DNA from: JAYRWN01 sp041917975
GTDB lineage: Bacteria > Bacteroidota > Bacteroidia > Chitinophagales > Saprospiraceae
DNA: 42,199 bases
Assembly: GCA_041917975.1 (NCBI GenBank)
Contig: JAYRWN010000329.1
Span: 1-42,199, forward strand
Direction of reading: 5' to 3'
How positions within the stretch are numbered: position 1 is the stretch's first letter; each line of letters begins with the position of its first letter. The notes beneath the pieces were generated by a model. That model saw nothing but the letters and a program-made list of their open reading frames with translations. It searched no databases and was not told where the DNA came from. The position numbers and the translations under genes were made by a program. Positions 40,767-42,199 of this stretch are shown piece by piece.

Positions 40767-41093
40767 ATGTTTTCTGGAATTTATAGGAACGCTTTTATCC
40801 TTACCAAAGGTGAAGTCAAGGGATATAAATGGCGCGAATATCACTTCTGGCAGGAAATACTTCGGAGGGCATTACACGACCGTTTAAGCGTCCATACCAA
40901 ATGTGGTCCAAAGGGCCAATACGGTTCGTTTTCATGGAAGATGGAGAAAACAAACGAAGGATTCATTATTTATCGGTCAAAATACTATAATCCAGGGCAC
41001 TATCCCGTCTCCGATTATCCTTTGTTTTATTCGTTTCAGAAATCCATCCGCAAAGCAGATACTCAGAAATTTTTATTTCGGCTTAAGGCTTAG
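40767..41093 (+). CDS. Hypothetical protein, 108 residues
   Basis: From ATG 40767 the protein begins MFSGIYRNAFILTKGEVKGY; an in-frame GTG at 40746 would add seven residues. It is basic and aromatic-rich (KWREYHFWQEILRRALHDRL; SKYYNPGHYPVSDYPLFYSF) and has no signal peptide, membrane segment or recognised motif. No promoter element or family supports it beyond the open frame and the absence of competing ORFs, so it may be a lineage-specific gene or a remnant. Confidence 0.45.
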   Translation: MFSGIYRNAFILTKGEVKGYKWREYHFWQEILRRALHDRLSVHTKCGPKGQYGSFSWKMEKTNEGFIIYRSKYYNPGHYPVSDYPLFYSFQKSIRKADTQKFLFRLKA

Positions 41094-41180
41094 TGTTGTC
41101 CCAATGATGTGTTAATATTTACTGGTATCTGCTTAAAATAGACTATCTTAGGCTATGATTCGATTTCTTCATCGATAACC

Positions 41181-42089
41181 ATGAGAAAGCAATTTATCAT
41201 TAATTCCCGAAAGATAATTACCTGTGGCCTTTGGTTGATTTTATGTTTGTTTTTCAAGACCAGTCTTAGCGGTCAAGAAATCAACCAAATCAAGACAGAT
41301 AAGGTTACGTTAGATTTATTCGCTTTACCTTATCTGCACCTGGGACCTCAAGCTGCAGCGTTTATTATTCATGATGTAGGGAATGTTGATATTCACTATA
41401 CCCCCAATGACGGTCAGCTAACTTATTTTTTTCAACGGGCAACGCGTCTGAAGATAATTAATGAAGATGGTGTAGACTATGCTTCGGTTAACATTCCAAT
41501 AGAACTGCCAGGAGAAACACGATATAAGGTCTCAAAAATATCCGGTGCTACTTATTGGTTAGAAAATGGTTCTTTAAAAAAAGATAAGTTAGACGCAAAA
41601 AATATTTTAGAAAAAGCTGAATCAAAATTAACAGTTCTAAAAATTAAATTTCCCCGGGCTGGTCCCGGATGTATTATAGACCTGAATTACACCTTGGTTG
41701 GTGATTTTCTGCCCCAGCCTATCCGCTGGCAGTTTCAGCAAGGTATACCCGTTTTATTGAGTCAGTTCTCTTATGCTTATCCGGAATATATCAAGTCTGA
41801 AGAAACCCTTAAAGGATATATATCTATTAAAAAAGTGATCGATAAAGTCGATCATCTGAATCCGGTGAATGTAACTCCCACCGACGGTTACGGCACTAAA
41901 TTGACCACCAGCAGCCACATTTTTATTCCGCAGGAGTTTAATAAACTTTACCTGAAGGGATACCAGGCGATAAACGTACCTCCTTTTAAGGAGGCACCGC
42001 ATTTGCCGGCTGAAAAAAACCAACCGGCAGTATTTTTATGTAGAATGACTCCGCAAACTGCTGTAACGCAGACTATTCATCCTAAATAA
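41181..42089 (+). CDS. DUF3857-domain secreted protein, apparently truncated
   Basis: 302 residues. The N-terminus (about 1-31, with IITCGLWLILCLFFKTSLSGQE) is a signal peptide. The rest matches the DUF3857 N-terminal domain of Bacteroidota exported transglutaminase-like proteins: VDIHYTPNDGQLTYFFQRATRLKIINEDGVDYA, GATYWLENGSLKKDKL, VLKIKFPRAGPGCIIDLNYTLVGDF, FSYAYPEYI and NVPPFKEAPHLPAEKN. Family members usually continue for another 300 residues with a transglutaminase-like core; here the chain stops after about 25 more residues (FLCRMTPQTAVTQTIHPK) that look like part of an XRE helix-turn-helix. It is thus probably a gene broken by deletion and joined to a foreign 3' end. Confidence 0.75.
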   Translation: MRKQFIINSRKIITCGLWLILCLFFKTSLSGQEINQIKTDKVTLDLFALPYLHLGPQAAAFIIHDVGNVDIHYTPNDGQLTYFFQRATRLKIINEDGVDYASVNIPIELPGETRYKVSKISGATYWLENGSLKKDKLDAKNILEKAESKLTVLKIKFPRAGPGCIIDLNYTLVGDFLPQPIRWQFQQGIPVLLSQFSYAYPEYIKSEETLKGYISIKKVIDKVDHLNPVNVTPTDGYGTKLTTSSHIFIPQEFNKLYLKGYQAINVPPFKEAPHLPAEKNQPAVFLCRMTPQTAVTQTIHPK

Positions 42090-42199
42090 TGTAACACAAT
42101 AAATACATCCCCTTTACCCTGCTGGCTTTAAAACTGGCTTATTTTTTCAACATTAAAGTTGAAGAAATTTTTACATCGATGAAGAGGATTTTCGGAATA
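42045..42199 (+). pseudogene. Remnant of a small XRE-type HTH regulator, frameshifted, open at window edge
   Basis: In the frame of the DUF3857 ORF, 42045-42083 reads MTPQTAVTQTIHP, like the helix-turn-helix of short XRE regulators (MTQQxLAExVGVTRQTIH) but with several residues missing. After a stop and a shift of frame, 42101-42175 reads KYIPFTLLALKLAYFFNIKVEEIFT, the usual C-terminal half of these roughly 70-residue regulators (KYIPSTxLALKLAxxFxxxVEEIF). The intervening 20 bases contain stops. The N-terminal part is absent, replaced by the DUF3857 gene. Confidence 0.6.

Overview
The window looks like chromosomal DNA of a member of the Bacteroidota, probably of the Saprospiria type. Evidence: promoter-like sites follow the Bacteroidota form (TTG, about 20 bases, TAnnTTTG) at several gene starts; Shine-Dalgarno sequences are mostly weak; and the gene repertoire is typical (DUF4369-TlpA lipoprotein, TamA-like barrel lipoprotein, DUF3857 protein, OmpA-like coiled-coil lipoprotein, FG-GAP secreted protein, LuxC-type acyl-CoA reductase). 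The exact lineage is inference. There are no rRNA genes, CRISPR arrays or intact insertion sequences. Gene density is very high and no stretch over 300 bases lacks a gene.

Layout. Bases 1-3359: a cut secreted FG-GAP repeat protein (minus), a stand-alone cytochrome oxidase subunit III, and a YhiN-type flavoprotein. Bases 3469-9869: purL and a thioredoxin-fold lipoprotein, a convergent SpoU rRNA/tRNA methyltransferase, and a large TamA-like outer-membrane barrel. Bases 9852-12619 (minus): RluD-like pseudouridine synthase, LuxC-type acyl-CoA reductase and endonuclease III. Bases 12626-13840: a PLP Cys/Met-metabolism enzyme. Bases 13837-18480 (minus): a tight run of mnmA, a lipoprotein, rimM, a quinone-oxidoreductase-like enzyme, a YfcE-like phosphodiesterase and coaX. 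Bases 18563-21143: a TetR regulator facing an acyl-CoA dehydrogenase whose promoter carries strong palindromes.

The centre of interest is 21144-36348. Pyruvate phosphate dikinase (minus) is divergent from a plus-strand operon: a 1632-residue pyruvate:ferredoxin oxidoreductase carrying an extra C-terminal Fe-S segment; rnfC-D-G-E-A with 4-8 base overlaps; a 65-residue one-helix protein with a Cys cluster like NqrM (DUF539); a plant-type ferredoxin-NAD(P) reductase; rnfB; and a dihydroorotate dehydrogenase-like flavoprotein. Read together this is a ferredoxin hub. PPDK links PEP and pyruvate, PFOR links pyruvate and acetyl-CoA to ferredoxin, Rnf exchanges ferredoxin electrons with NAD while moving ions, and the inserted FNR offers a second ferredoxin/nicotinamide branch. 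The FNR lacks the canonical active-site Cys and part of the NADP site, so its partner is open.

Bases 36363-42199: a eukaryote-like NTE patatin phospholipase, an OmpA-like lipoprotein and a coiled-coil membrane protein (all minus), tRNA-Leu(TAA) and tRNA-Gly(GCC) (minus), two small orphan ORFs, and a DUF3857 protein that ends early and runs into the remains of a small XRE-type regulator at the window edge.
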